Below are positions 20,866 to 32,619 of a stretch of 64,000 bases of DNA, piece by piece; within the stretch, counting starts at the first letter, position 1; each line of letters opens with the position of its first letter. Under the pieces are notes generated by a model that saw nothing but the letters and a program-made list of their open reading frames with translations, was not told the origin of the DNA and searched no databases. Source of the stretch: Macrophomina tecta (lineage: Eukaryota; Ascomycota; Dothideomycetes; Botryosphaeriales; Botryosphaeriaceae). The position numbers were made by a program, and so were the translations under genes. The stretch spans positions 248,001 to 312,000 of the forward strand of contig JAKSGN010000016.1 in assembly GCA_024180945.1 (NCBI GenBank). Reading direction: 5' to 3'.

Positions 20866-21337
20866 AGCGAGAAAGAGGAGGGGAGGAACGAGAAATTCCT
20901 AAAGTTAGTAGAATACGAAAGCTATCCTCACCCTATTACCTTAACCGTCCTGCCTCTTAGTTTCTATTAAGAGCGCTTTTCTAAGTGTTGCCCGTCCCTC
21001 TAACGGCGGGGCAGTAAGCACCGAGAGACTATTAACTATAGGGCCTAGTTGCCTCTATTTCACTAGCTTTCTCCTCTTTTCTCTATACTTTACCTCTCCG
21101 ATCTCCCTATTATCTCCTCTAGGAGCTTCTTGTACCTCGGGCAGCCTCGATCGTCTGCCCCGTACGGGCCGCCGTAAGCTATATACTTCTCTACCCTCGA
21201 ACTATAGTTGTCTTCCTTGTGTCCGATGCCCGCGCACTTTACGCACCTCTCTTCGCCCGTGCATCGAAATTGCTGGTGGGCGTAGCTCTAGCATCGGAAG
21301 CAGCGCCGGGGACGAGGCTAATACTTAAATACGTTAG
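20866..21337 (-). pseudogene. LINE (Tad-like) ORF1 remnant with CCHC zinc knuckles
   Basis: The minus strand from about 21320 to 21130 reads CFRC(stop)SYAHQQFRC, then CVKCAGIGHKEDNY, then GCPRYKKL. This is the C-x2-C-x-H-x-C series found at the end of LINE ORF1/gag proteins of the Tad/I type. The frame is broken and the segment stops where the Copia-B LTR begins at 21338. Matching ORF2 pieces are not adjacent; a LINE ORF2 end lies at 43034-44030. Confidence 0.65.
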
Positions 21338-21474
21338 TATTGGATTTGGTGGTGATACCATCAATTGAGAATGAGTGGCATGAGGCGTGAGAGGGACGCT
21401 CAGGGAAGTCCTCTTATCAGTCCTCTTCCGTAACTAAGCTAAAGTTTATTATACACACACGTGATATTCCAACA
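21338..21474 (-). repeat. 3' LTR of Copia-B copy 1 (137 bp)
   Basis: It starts TATTGGATTT and ends TTCCAACA, followed by the reversed polypurine tract CACCCCCTTCGTGTGG. It has the same length as the LTRs at 23144-23280 and 42897-43033. Confidence 0.85.
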
Positions 21475-23143
21475 CACCCCCTTCGTGTGGTGGTAAAGCC
21501 AGCGCACGATAAGACAATAGCTATAGGCAAAAGGATAACTACGTACATAACTAAGAATTAAACTTGTAAACTCGAGGTTAAAAAGGATAGCGAGCGGGTT
21601 CAGTTATCGGGTAGGCTATCTCTACCCATACCGCTATGCTTCTTAAAGGTAACCAATAAGTAGCTAATGATTTAGCCGAGCGGATTGCTTCAGGCTGTAT
21701 GCATCTAAATAAGGAAAATAAAAAGCGCATAACGTTAAACAAAGAAAATAGAAGAAACTCGGTTATTTTATCCGGTTAGCGGCGTAAGTCCTAATTAGTT
21801 AACGAATGCCTAATACTTCTACTTTGGCAGTGCCTTTGTAAGTCCGTCTGCGATCATGTCGGCTATAGGCGTCCATCTAAAGTAGATATTGCCTGCCAAC
21901 GCTTCTTGTCTAAGCCAGTAATAATAAATATCAACATGGCGTAACTTTGTTATTAGTTTTCCAACGCTTTCTTCCATGAGCCGTAGAGTCATTTGGTTAT
22001 CACACTGAATCTGTATGAGATGGCCTGGATTAAACTACAGTTGGTTAAAGAATTATTTCCACCAGAAGCACTACTTAGCCGTTTCGGACAAGGCAAGAAG
22101 CTCTACTTCGGTAGTTAATATAGTAACGGTCGGTTATTTAGTGGCTTTGCAATCTACTAGACCTCTAAATAGCGTAACGAGCGAGCCTTAGTGGCTTCTA
22201 TGCGTTTCTTAATTATTTGCGTATGCCGCGTTACTGCTAATTGTGAAGATATTTTATTTATCCTAGTAGACTAAGCCGTTAAAGCATAGGGTGAGCTTCT
22301 TTATTCCTCCGAGGTATTCAAGGAGTCTCTACGCTAGTGCGAGGTATCGGTGGGAAGGATTAGTTAGGTACGCTAATAGAGCTAATACGGCAAAGGTAAT
22401 ATCCACTCTCGTACTAATTATAGTGAACTATACTAATCCTATCTTACTTTAGAAGGTGTAAACGTCTTATAGTATTACGTATAAATTCTTATTTAGTATA
22501 AGAGGCTTATCTTATAGCAAAGGTATTACTAGAGTGTTCGCTTTCTTAACGTTATATTTAGTAATCAGGCTGTTAATATAGGATTCCTAAGAAAGCCAGA
22601 GCAAACGCTCTTATCGATTTCGGACTATACGTAGTATAAGAAACCACTAGATTTCGCCTATTATACGTATCTCGTAGCGTTAGAATAAGTTATCCTAGAA
22701 TACCTTCACGTAGCGCTCGTTATCCTTGTAATAGGTGACAATAACGTTATTAACGAAGAAGAAGACGAAGAGGTAACTATTTGCGTAGAAATAGAAAGCG
22801 TCTAAAATTAGTTCTAAGCCGAGTTCCGTTAGTATATTACAGAAGTAACGTTGCTAAAGCGCTAGTAATTCTTTAAGGCTATATAGCGCTTTAAGTAGTT
22901 AAAGAACTTATCTATTCTTTAACATTATTCCTTCTAGTGGCTTATAGTACATTATTTACTTAAGTGGGACGTGCGGAAACGTATTAACAACGTTATATTA
23001 TCGTGTTTTAAGGTTAAAGGTGTAAATAATAGCTATAAGTGCTCGGAAAATACGAAAGGCTAGGATAGCTATAAAGGTGTCTTCCTAGGTTATTTATAGA
23101 TTACCTCTAACGTAAATACATGCCTTACATTTTAGTAGATAGC
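21475..23143 (-). pseudogene. 3' part of Copia-B pol (RNase H and reverse transcriptase), copy 1
   Basis: The reverse strand near 22250-22100 gives a T-TEVELLAL-ETAK block, the copia RNase H signature, preceded (higher coordinates) by reverse-transcriptase sequence up to 23143. There it is cut by a second Copia-B LTR in the same orientation. RIP-type stops throughout. The parallel sequence in the full copy continues past this point at about 39070. Confidence 0.75.
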
Positions 23144-23280
23144 TGTTGGATTTAGTAGTAATACTATTAATTAAGAATGAGTGGTATAAGGACTAAGAGG
23201 TACGCTTAGGAGGAGCCTCTTATCTGTCTTCTTCCGTGACTAAGCTAAAGTTTATTATATATATATATAATATTCTAACA
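23144..23280 (-). repeat. 3' LTR of Copia-B copy 2 (137 bp), nested in copy 1
   Basis: It starts TGTTGGATTT and ends TTCTAACA with the reversed polypurine tract after it. It sits inside the reverse-transcriptase region of copy 1, so the family inserted into itself. Confidence 0.85.
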
Positions 23281-23681
23281 CACCCCCTTCGTGTGGTGGT
23301 GTAGCCAGCGCACGATAATACAATGGCTGTAGGCAGAAAGAATAACTACGTGTATAACTAAGAATTAAACTTATAAACTCGAAATTAAAAAAAGATAGTG
23401 AGCGGGTTCTATTAGCTATAGTCAAGGTGGCTAATTAGGCCTAGCTTCATCTAGACTATTTAATTATATAGGTGGCTAGGTTGCTGGCTTTAATAGAATA
23501 TAAAGTAATAACTAATAAGTAGCTAATAATTTAGCCGAGTGGGTTACTGCAGGCTATATGTATCTAAATAAGGAAAATAAAAAGCGCATAATGTTAAACA
23601 AAGGAAACAGAAGAAACTCGGTTATTTTATTTAGTAAGCGGCGTAAGTCCTAATTAGTTAATAAATACCTAGTGCTTTTTG
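23281..23681 (-). pseudogene. Copia-B copy 2 internal fragment
   Basis: It matches the 3' internal sequence of the copies at 21475 and 37354. It is interrupted at 23682 by the left arm of the inverted repeat; 97 bp more of the same copy survive at 24286-24382 between the arms. Confidence 0.7.
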
Positions 23682-24285
23682 TTAAATATTAATAAGTAAG
23701 CTTGTATAAGCGTAGCTTATTAATATATTACCTTAGGTATTAGTATACTATCTAAGGTATATAACGAATATACCTCGGAGTTATAGCAGTGGCAAACTGC
23801 AGTGGCAAACCACGGTAGCAAACTAAGGTGGTAAAATTCACCACCCACTTCACTAACTAATAACTAAACGGGTATAGCCCCTACTAAAATTTCTTTTATA
23901 ATATAAAAGTTCAATCATTTCCAATTATTATAATATAAAAATTATATAAAACGGATAAGGATTGGGGCTAGAACCTTATTTCTTATAAATCACCCTCATT
24001 GGATTTCTAATATAGTAAATCTAGAAGGATCTACTTATAAGAAATAAGTGTATATAAGAAGCTCTAGATAGCACTATAGTTCCGCTCTTTAAGACGCGTA
24101 ATACTTATAAACGGGATATAAGCTAATAAAAGCTTTATTCTCTATTTTTACCTTCTCTCTTATTCTTCTTTATTAAATCTCCTACCTACTTCTCTCTTAG
24201 AGAATTATCTCCTTCCGACTGCTTACTAGGCTTTATTATTTATAATATAGCTTAGTAATCCTCCACCTAAGCCTTAGCGCTTTAC
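23682..24285 (-). repeat. Left arm of a 604-bp perfect inverted repeat (hAT 3' end)
   Basis: This is the exact reverse complement of 24383-24986 at every point compared by eye. The sequence is the 5'-truncated 3' end of the hAT element (compare 5804-6404), in reverse orientation. Confidence 0.9.
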
Positions 24286-24382
24286 ACTTCTGCTTTAGTA
24301 GTGTCTTTGTAAGTCCGTCTACTATTATGTTAGCTATGGGCATCTATCTAAAGTAGATATTGCCTGCCAACGCTTCTTATCT
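24286..24382 (-). repeat. 97-bp Copia-B spacer between the inverted arms
   Basis: It matches Copia-B internal sequence at 21823-21916 and 37742-37838. It is the loop of the palindrome. Confidence 0.8.
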
Positions 24383-24986
24383 GTAAAGCGCTAAGGCTTA
24401 GGTGGAGGATTACTAAGCTATATTATAAATAATAAAGCCTAGTAAGCAGTCGGAAGGAGATAATTCTCTAAGAGAGAAGTAGGTAGGAGATTTAATAAAG
24501 AAGAATAAGAGAGAAGGTAAAAATAGAGAATAAAGCTTTTATTAGCTTATATCCCGTTTATAAGTATTACGCGTCTTAAAGAGCGGAACTATAGTGCTAT
24601 CTAGAGCTTCTTATATACACTTATTTCTTATAAGTAGATCCTTCTAGATTTACTATATTAGAAATCCAATGAGGGTGATTTATAAGAAATAAGGTTCTAG
24701 CCCCAATCCTTATCCGTTTTATATAATTTTTATATTATAATAATTGGAAATGATTGAACTTTTATATTATAAAAGAAATTTTAGTAGGGGCTATACCCGT
24801 TTAGTTATTAGTTAGTGAAGTGGGTGGTGAATTTTACCACCTTAGTTTGCTACCGTGGTTTGCCACTGCAGTTTGCCACTGCTATAACTCCGAGGTATAT
24901 TCGTTATATACCTTAGATAGTATACTAATACCTAAGGTAATATATTAATAAGCTACGCTTATACAAGCTTACTTATTAATATTTAA
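24383..24986 (+). repeat. Right arm of the 604-bp inverted repeat (hAT 3' end)
   Basis: It starts GTAAAGCGCTAAGG and ends TTAATATTTAA. It differs from the older copy at 5804-6404 by many transitions but is identical to the left arm. Confidence 0.9.
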
Positions 24987-25456
24987 TAAGGAACAGATGG
25001 GAGAAAGTCGGATAACTTATATAATCTAAGAAATAATGGTCTAGTAGTATAATACTTTCTTAACCGATATAGAAGTCGGATTCTAGGAAACGGGCTTTAG
25101 TGCCTAAGTTATGTAGGACCTATAGGGCTCACCTAGATTAATCTAATCTAAGATTAATAATCTAATACTATTAATCTAGCTACTTTAATCTAGCTATATC
25201 GATCTAGATTACTATAACTCTTCTATAGTATATAGATATACTTCTTAGATAGTACTTTAACCTTCGTAGTTAACTTAAAGTTCTAATATAACTCTATTAA
25301 AGGTAATAAGCCTAATGCGCACCGCGCACTAATATATTATATAATTACTACTATTGTTCTAATTCTTTACCCTTCTCTTATTCTTTAAGGTAAACCCTTT
25401 AGCTATCTAACTCTACTAGGCGATTCCAAAGCCTAGTAGAAGAGGCCGCCGTTATA
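24987..25456 (+). repeat. Truncated gypsy-D LTR
   Basis: It matches the 3' two thirds of the LTR at 28-814, ending GCCGCCGTTATA. The start is cut by the right arm of the inverted repeat. Around 25140-25200 it carries a locally expanded TAATCTAG-rich stretch not seen in the other copies. Confidence 0.75.
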
Positions 25457-25635
25457 GTTAGCTATTTTAAGTGGTAATTCTTTTTAGGAGTTCTAGGTAT
25501 TATTTTACTAAATATATATATATATTTTCTCTTACTATACCTTATATTACTGCGTTCCGAGGTTAATTATAGAGCCTAGAATCTAGGTAACTATAGGTTT
25601 TAGGCTATTAGTAATGCGGCATATTTCTCTATATT
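25457..25635 (-). pseudogene. Gypsy-D internal fragment
   Basis: It matches the gypsy-D internal sequence at about 54385-54545 in the same direction on the plus strand. It lies between a D LTR of opposite orientation and the gypsy-E LTR, so it records a D-into-D insertion or a rearrangement. Confidence 0.65.
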
Positions 25636-25828
25636 TGTCAGGATAATAGGCCCTGGCATACCCTTAGGGTGCTTATACCGTGCGTTCCACGTGCTTATCA
25701 CGTGCTACGCACGGGCCCCCAGTATATAACGCCACCAAGGGGTGAATCCTGTACTACTAAGGATTCGCACCTGAGAATATACGACTCTTCTGAAGGCTCC
25801 CTGCTTATAACTAGCCTACTTGCTTACA
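25636..25828 (+). repeat. 5' LTR of gypsy-E (193 bp)
   Basis: It starts TGTCAGGATAATAGG and ends GCTTACA. It contains a TATATAA box-like site near 25712-25718 after an inverted GTGCGT/ACGCAC pair, probably the element promoter. Confidence 0.85.
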
Positions 25829-25921
25829 ATCGAATCCTTCTCAATTCCTTTCGGAAAAGCAGCCGGCCTTGAAGGGCTATACACAACGATTCCGACGATC
25901 CCGACGAAAAGAACGATTTCA

Positions 25922-28900
25922 CGATGATGGGAATAAGGGGCCAACAAAGCCGTTCGAACACTCGAGGCGAACGAATAGAAACAGGCTTATTAACCCCCGA
26001 AGGCCATTAAACGCTAATCGTCGATAGGAGCGCCCAGGGCGCTGAACGCCTAATGGGCGACGCGGCCGAACCAGGGGCGCCTGCAGCTGTCGACGAACTG
26101 CAACGCTTACGTAGCGCACCTACGGAAGGCATACCGGAAGCCGAGCTCCTGGAACGCCTTAACCGCGTTAAGGTTCTATAACAGCTGCAAGCGGCCCTTA
26201 ACGGCGAACTACCTGCCGTCCCCACGCCGAACGCAGGCGAAACGCATGCGGAAAGCAGGGTGGACGATAGCGAAAAGCGACTCGACCTCCTCGTGAGGAA
26301 CCCACCTCTAAAACTCGAAGGCCTTACTCAGGGCTCATACGACTTATGGACGAATGCGGTGGAGACACGTTTCGGCGTGCACCGGGCGGATAAGGACTGC
26401 CTTAGGAGGACTCTCTGGGCCACCGAAGGGCTATCTAAATATAAGACCCTCTCCTAGCACGTCTAAAGACGTCTGACAAACTAGGAGAAACCAGCACTGC
26501 TCTGGCAGGAGTTCAAGACGTTGGTGTAGGATTATATTCGTGACCCTGTCGTCCACCGCCTTGACAACGCTGTTAGTTATTATACTACGGTGATGAAGGA
26601 GGGCCAGAAGTTCATGGAATTCTACGCCTAAATGAAGACGTACGAGGACAAATTCACGTATCGGATTCAGAACGTAGATTACCGTATTAACTGGATTTAC
26701 TCTCGGCTCCTGCTATCTATACGTACGGAGCTCGTGCGCCAGTCCTTCCTTACTAGGGTGCAGGTAGAAGAGGATTTGGTGGCTGAAATTCAACGCGTTG
26801 AGTAAACGCTGGAGGCAACGAGGCCCTATAAAAAGGGCGAGGACGGGTAGCAGTCGCAGGGGACCAAGCGCCCTTTTACTACCCCTGGCCTGGGACGCAA
26901 CGGTCCCCATAAGGGTTTTGGGAATGGTAAGAAGGCCAAAGGGGACTAAAGGTCCAAAGCTTCAGCTCCCCCAAAGAACGCAGGCGATTCGCATGGGTCT
27001 AGCACCCCGAACGCAGGCGAAAAGTAGGCCAAAGGCCACGCCAACTGGGCGAACCACAAAGGTAAGTAAGGCTCGGGAAAAGGGAAGCCCTAATCGCTTC
27101 CCTCTCCTCCTTGCGGTTAGGGCCTCAAACGGGAGGCAGTTCAAAACGCATAGAAATCATCGCTTCGATAGAAACCCCATCCGGTCCTACCAAAATTCGA
27201 GCATTGATAGATTGTGGTTGCGACCTGAACCTCGTGTCCCTTGAATGCGTAGAGCGACTTGCCTTGTAAAATGTGTAAGCTAGTGCTAGGCCGTCTGCCC
27301 GCCTTCTTGATGACACCACCGTTACGTTGCACGACTCTTATTATATAGGGGTTACCACGTGCGACTCGGGGGGCGCCACGCGCACTACCGAACCCTAACC
27401 TTACTGGAGTGGCTCGTTCACGGGCTACGATGCTATACTTGGTATGCCCTGGCTCGGGGCTGCCGGGCCGGTTATCGATTTTGGAAGAGGAACGTTTTAC
27501 TGGAGTATAAACTCGCTGGAGCGTGTGTGTCTGGTAAGCGCTACTGAATTATTCTAGGACTTAGAACCAGGGGAGCCTATTTACTCCCTCTGGCCGTCCG
27601 ACTACTAGCTCTCGCCTACGGGTGACCTGGAAAGTCAAAGGAATAACTTCGACTCTTTCGCAGCCCTCTCGCGGGCGGAAAGCATGCTAAACGCACGCGA
27701 GAAGTAGGGCGGGGGTGACCGGAATCCGGAAGGGCTCCCACCTAACTAAACTCTCTCTTATCTACGGGGGCTGCACTCCCGCATCCAAAGAGCATGCGAA
27801 CCGCATAAGAAACTCGCCGGTTTAGTAGACGTACTACTAGCTAAGGTGGCTGAGGAGGTCCGCGACGAGATTCCGGATGCTTATAGGGAGTACTTGGACG
27901 TATTTTCAGACGAACAAGCTGCTAAGCTGCCGCAACATACTGAGTTCGATCATGCTATTGATCTCGTTGTAGGTTCTGAGCCACCGTCAATGCCCCTGTA
28001 TGGACTCTCCCAATCCGAACTACGGATCCTTAGGGAATACATTGACAAGGCCTTGGAACGGGGGTGGATTAGGTATAGTAAGTCGCCTGCGGGCGCGCCT
28101 GTTCTCTTTGCCCCCAAGGCAGACGGCACCATGCGGTTGTGCGTGGATTATAGGGGCCTGAATAAGGTCACGGTCAAAAATGGCTATTCTATACCACTGG
28201 TGGGCGAGCTGCTGGACCGCCTAAGCACCGTAAAGATCTTTACCAAACTGGACCTGCGCGATGCTTATTACCGAATCCGCATAAAGGAAGGTGATGAGTG
28301 GAAAACAGCATTTAAGACGCGTTACGGGTATTACGAGTACCTAGTCATGCTATTTGGCTTAACTAACGCACCCGCAACCTTCCAGTCGTATATCCACCGA
28401 GCCCTGGGAGGCCTGGTGGACACGATTTGCGTAGTGTACTTGGATGACATACTCATATACTCAGCGGATGAGTCTTAGCACGTTGAGCACGTTAAACGTG
28501 TTCTCCATAGATTGCGTGATTGGAACCTCTACGTAAAACCGTCTAAATGTAGCTTTTATACAAAGCACGTCGAGTTCCTGGGCTTTATCGTCACCCCCCA
28601 GGGGGTTGTTATGGACCCCGTAAGAGTCGAAGCCATTAAGGACTGGCCGGAGCCGCAAAGCTACCGTGATATTTAGGTTTTCCTAGGCTTTGCCAACTTC
28701 TACAGGCGCTTTATATGGAATTACTCCACGGTGGTTCAACCACTGACTAGCTTGCTAAAAGAAGCAGCCTAAGATCCTAATCCGGGGGCCAAACGAGCGC
28801 CGAAAAAGGGGCCAACCAAATGGTATAAGCCCTGGGAATGGCCCGTAGGGGCAAAGCAGGCGTTTAGCAGGCTAAAAGCATGCTTTACGCAGGCTTCTGT

Positions 28901-31133
28901 ACTGCGGTACTATGACCCAAATCTTCCAGTCATGCTAATCACCGACGCATCGGACTATGCCTACGGCGGCATCCTTCTCTAGCCGCTGGATGGAGAGGAT
29001 AACCAGCGCCATTGGCACCCCGTTGCGTATTTTAGCCATAAGTTCGCTGGTGCTGAAATACGGTACGATACCTACGATAAGGAACTCCACGCGATCGTGT
29101 AGTGCTTTAAGTATTGGAGGCCTTACCTAGCACACGTACAGACGCCGGTGCGGGTATTATCTGATTATAACAACCTACGTTATTTTATGACGACTAAGAG
29201 CCTCACGGCTCGACAGGCTCGGTACGCTAAAGTCTTAGCTAAATTCGATTTTAATATCGAATATAAGCCGGGTAAGTCTAATCCAGCGGACGCCCTTTCG
29301 AGGCGTCTAGACTACGCCCTTGGCTTTAAGGAGGGTGACAAGCGCACCTACCTTGATGCTATGTTGCCTACACTACAACGCAAACTCCAGATTCAGGGGT
29401 TGGGAGAACCCCTACGCACCACCAAGGACCCCGGCCAAGAGTACGAGGGAAACCTGCGTACAAACGGCGGTGGTGATTACCGAACCGCCTCAGTCTGTTC
29501 CGTCACTTGTGAGGAGCACGACGAGTTCGCTTGTAAGGGCCTGGCACCTCCGGTGTGTACTTACTGCGAGGGAGCTAGCACGAGCTTGGTGTAAAGCTTC
29601 GTGCCTCGGTCTGTAGTAATGGTGGCCGCTGCAACCGAAATAGCGTTCGAAGCTACTCCTGAATCGTTAGTTAATTTTATTTGTACCGAGTAACGAAGGG
29701 ACGCCTTCTGCGTAGACGTACGAGAATAGCTTGCGAAAAGGGTGCTTTTAGCGTGCGATTAGTATGCGATCGACGAGCAAGGACTCCTACGCTATAAAGG
29801 GCGGGTATACGTGCCAAAGTGCACTCCGCTACGCGAGGAAATCCTGCTTAGGAATCATGACGATCCGAGTGGTGGCTATTACGGCATCCGCCGCACCCAG
29901 GAGGTGCTTTCTAGGAAGTACTACTGGGAAGGCATTACCGCGGACGTTAGGGAATATGTGCAAAGCTGCGATGCCTGTTAACGTAATAAGGCTCGCCGGT
30001 ATAAGCCGTATGGGTTATTATAGCCACTGCTGGTAGCCGCTCAACCCCATAGGCACTACTCCCTTGATTTTATCACGGACTTGCCAGAATCCGTAGGGCG
30101 AGACGGTCGAGTATATAACGTAGTTCTCGTACTCGTTGACCGTTTTACTAAATATGTACGTTACCTACTAGTTAGGAAGACGATTGATGGGGCAACGCTC
30201 GCGGACCTTATCGTAAACGACGTCTTCGTATAATTTGGGCCGCCCAACAGCCTAGTCTCGGATAGGGGCTCAACGTTTACGAGCTAGTTCTGGAGCGAAT
30301 TATGCTATAATCTTAGGATTAAGCATAGACTAAGTACCTCCTTTTACCCGTAGACAGACGGCCAAACGGAGAGGTAAAATTAGGAGTTAGAGGCGTACCT
30401 ACGCCATTACACCTCCTGGAACTAGTCAGACTGGGCAAAGCTTCTCCAGTGGGCTTCACACGCCTACAACCAGAAAACCCACTCTTCTATAGGCTTCGCA
30501 CCAGTTTAACTGGATGCGGGGGTGGAACCTAACTCCTGGGACGGGGTTTGGGACAACCTTAACAGGAATCCCCTAACCGAATCGGCCGAAGCAGCCAAAA
30601 AGCACGCGGAAAGCATGCGGAAAGCGTGGGAATTGGCGGCGGAATCCCTCGGACACTCCCAGGAGCTCCAAACGAAATATTATAACCGGAACCGAACCGA
30701 AATACATTTCGATATTGGATAACCAGTCCTTCTCTTAGCAAGGAATATTAAAACCAAACGGCCTTACAAGAAACTCGACAACCGTTACCTAGGGCTATTC
30801 CGAATCCTAGAGAAGATTGGCTCCCAGGCCTACCGCTTAGACCTACCACAATCCATATCCCGGCTGCATACTGTTTTCAACGTTGCATTGCTGGAAGCTT
30901 ATACGGCAAGGCCAGGGTTCCAACCGCCACCAGTCGAAGAAATCGACGATGGTGGACACTGGGAAGTCGAAGCCATAGTGGCCCATAAAGAAGGGCCACC
31001 AAGGCAATACCTGCTTAAATGGCTCGGCTGGCCCTATGAACACAACGAGTGGAAGCAGGAAGAGGAGCTAGATAATTGTAGAGAGCTTCTACAGGATTAC
31101 CTTAAAGGAAACCCTATTCCCTGGGACGCCTAG
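25922..31133 (+). pseudogene. Gypsy-E gag-pol polyprotein with chromodomain, broken by stops
   Basis: Gag begins around ATG 25922. A protease-like ALIDCGCDLN motif lies near 27200 (the usual DSG is DCG). Reverse transcriptase spans about 27846-28660, with LCVDYRGLN and [10 protein letters not shown] intact. RNase H (ITDASDYAYGGILL) lies near 28940-29310. Integrase spans about 29760-30520, with DFITDLPES and LVSDRGSTF. A chromodomain of the WEVEAIV...LLKWLGWP type lies near 30955-31090, before the TAG at 31131-31133. At least fifteen in-frame TAA/TAG codons occur, none TGA, consistent with CAA/CAG mutated by RIP. Chromodomains guide integration to marked heterochromatin in related elements. 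The 3' end faces the antisense frame at 31268. Confidence 0.85.
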
Positions 31134-31267
31134 CCAAAACGCAAGCGAAACGCAGGCGGAACGCAGGCTATAAGTAAGCCACGGCGAGGGCGCCCCCTAG
31201 GATTAAAGAACAAGAAGAAATATTAGGGGAAATGCTTGATTTATGAAGAAGGGCCCTAAAGGAGCAT

Positions 31268-32169
31268 CTACTTTACATTCGAGCCATACCAAAACCACCT
31301 CTTGTCCGCATTAGACATCCTCGCAAAGCACTTATTCTTAAACTCCTCGTCCACCACTTCGTTGGTTGGCTTTATTAAGCCAACCCCACCCAGTCTAGCC
31401 TGATGACGCTGCCAATTCTCCGAGCGCGATATGTTGCGCGTATGCTGCTAGTTGCTGCGGCCGCTAGTAGCCGTAATCTCCTTCGCCTCCTGCTTCTCGT
31501 ATGCCGACACCGCCTCTCCTAACGCACCGGCGTACTTGTATAGCGCAAGCACGTCCTCCTCCATGAACTCCAGCACCTCCTCATCGGGAGCGCCATCGAA
31601 GCTGTCGTAATAGAACGACAGTAAATTGGCAGCACGGCGGAATTGAGGGGGAACCTAAAAATAAATTTTATTGTTAGCAACGAGCACAAGCAGCATAAAA
31701 GCATGCGGAAAGTATGAGGAAAGCAGGGGAAAAGTATGCTTACCGGAGCACATTCATGACTACTCTTCGCACACCGATTGCACTTGGCATGGGGTGGATC
31801 CTTGAAGTAGATCTGGCGAAGCCCCCCAAGAAGCTCCGCAGGCGTAAAATTAACCTATGCTTTGCCCTCGCGGTGGCGCATCGTGCCCTAGTAGCGCACG
31901 CAACGCATGCAGCACACCACCACCAAACTAGGCTGCGGCTGAAGATGAGGGAGAAGCTTTACTACATTACCCGTGATGGGCGTCTGCGGAAGCTCATCGT
32001 AGGAGTAACCCGAGCAAACGAAGCCGGAAGGGGTCTGTATGGTGATAGTTGTTTGGGAGGAAGGAGTAACAAAAAGGGTTGATGTTAGTTGAAGACGTTT
32101 TGGTTGAAGAAGGGAAGCTGGATCTGAACCACGAAAATCTGGGGGGGTACGGGGGGTTATTATACCCAT
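31268..32169 (-). pseudogene. Antisense spliced frame of gypsy-E with a cysteine cluster (about 270 residues)
   Basis: On the strand opposite to pol, ATG at 32169 opens exon 1 (32169-31744). A GTAAGC...TTTTTAG intron of 89 bp follows (31743-31655), then exon 2 (31654-31268), frame kept across the splice. The 270 codons contain three in-frame stops, all TAG, explicable as CAG hit by RIP. Near the splice the protein has CNRCAKSSHEC (C130, C133, C140; CX2CX6C, like half of a Zn2Cys6 finger), after an earlier MRCVRY. Exon 2 is acidic and probably helical (DEEVLEFMEEDVLALYKYAG). It is convergent with pol, with 134 bp between the stops. I do not recognise the family. The neighbouring gypsy elements D and F have frames in the same place. 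Confidence 0.65.
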
Positions 32170-32604
32170 CAAAGCTGTCGAAAAAACGACCTCGTGCCCT
32201 ATGAGTATTGTTGGCACGCGTGAGTCACCAATTGGTGTATTCGCTGGTATTGTCGCATAAGGCTAACTCCTATTGTCCTTAATAGCAACAATACCCAACA
32301 ACAAAGAAAAAACCGCGCCAACGCACTATTACCTGCGTTTTCCGTGTGTATGGCATGCCGCTGGCATTGCTAACAACCGCTTGGCGACACATTTCCTTGT
32401 TTTTCTATTGATTTATTGTTCTTTGTTCATTGTTCGTAGTAACGGCCACGCAATAAGGCTAATTCGCCTTGCTACGCAACGCCTGCAGCTAATGCACAAT
32501 ACTACGTCCTGTATAGTAATTGGGTGCACTCTTTTTCCTCACCAAAGGTTTTTTAACGAGGCACCAACACAATACCTTCTAATAGGAATCGGGGCGATTC
32601 CTAC
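32170..32604 (-). promoter_or_regulatory. Region between the antisense frame and the 3' LTR of gypsy-E
   Basis: About 435 bp upstream of the antisense start. An open frame on the plus strand here (32273-32713) starts only at TTG, runs into the LTR and has no family features, so it is not called. The segment is the likely promoter of the antisense frame. Confidence 0.35.
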
Positions 32605-32619
32605 TAGAGGGGGGGGTAG
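32605..32619 (+). other. Polypurine tract of gypsy-E
   Basis: The run TAGAGGGGGGGGTAG sits immediately before the 3' LTR, as required for plus-strand DNA priming. Confidence 0.8.

Noticed and set aside
25922..31133. TAA/TAG codons in gypsy-E as programmed readthrough or recoding
   Set aside because: They are scattered in every domain and also in the antisense frame, and each is one CpA-to-TpA change from CAA/CAG, which is the RIP pattern.
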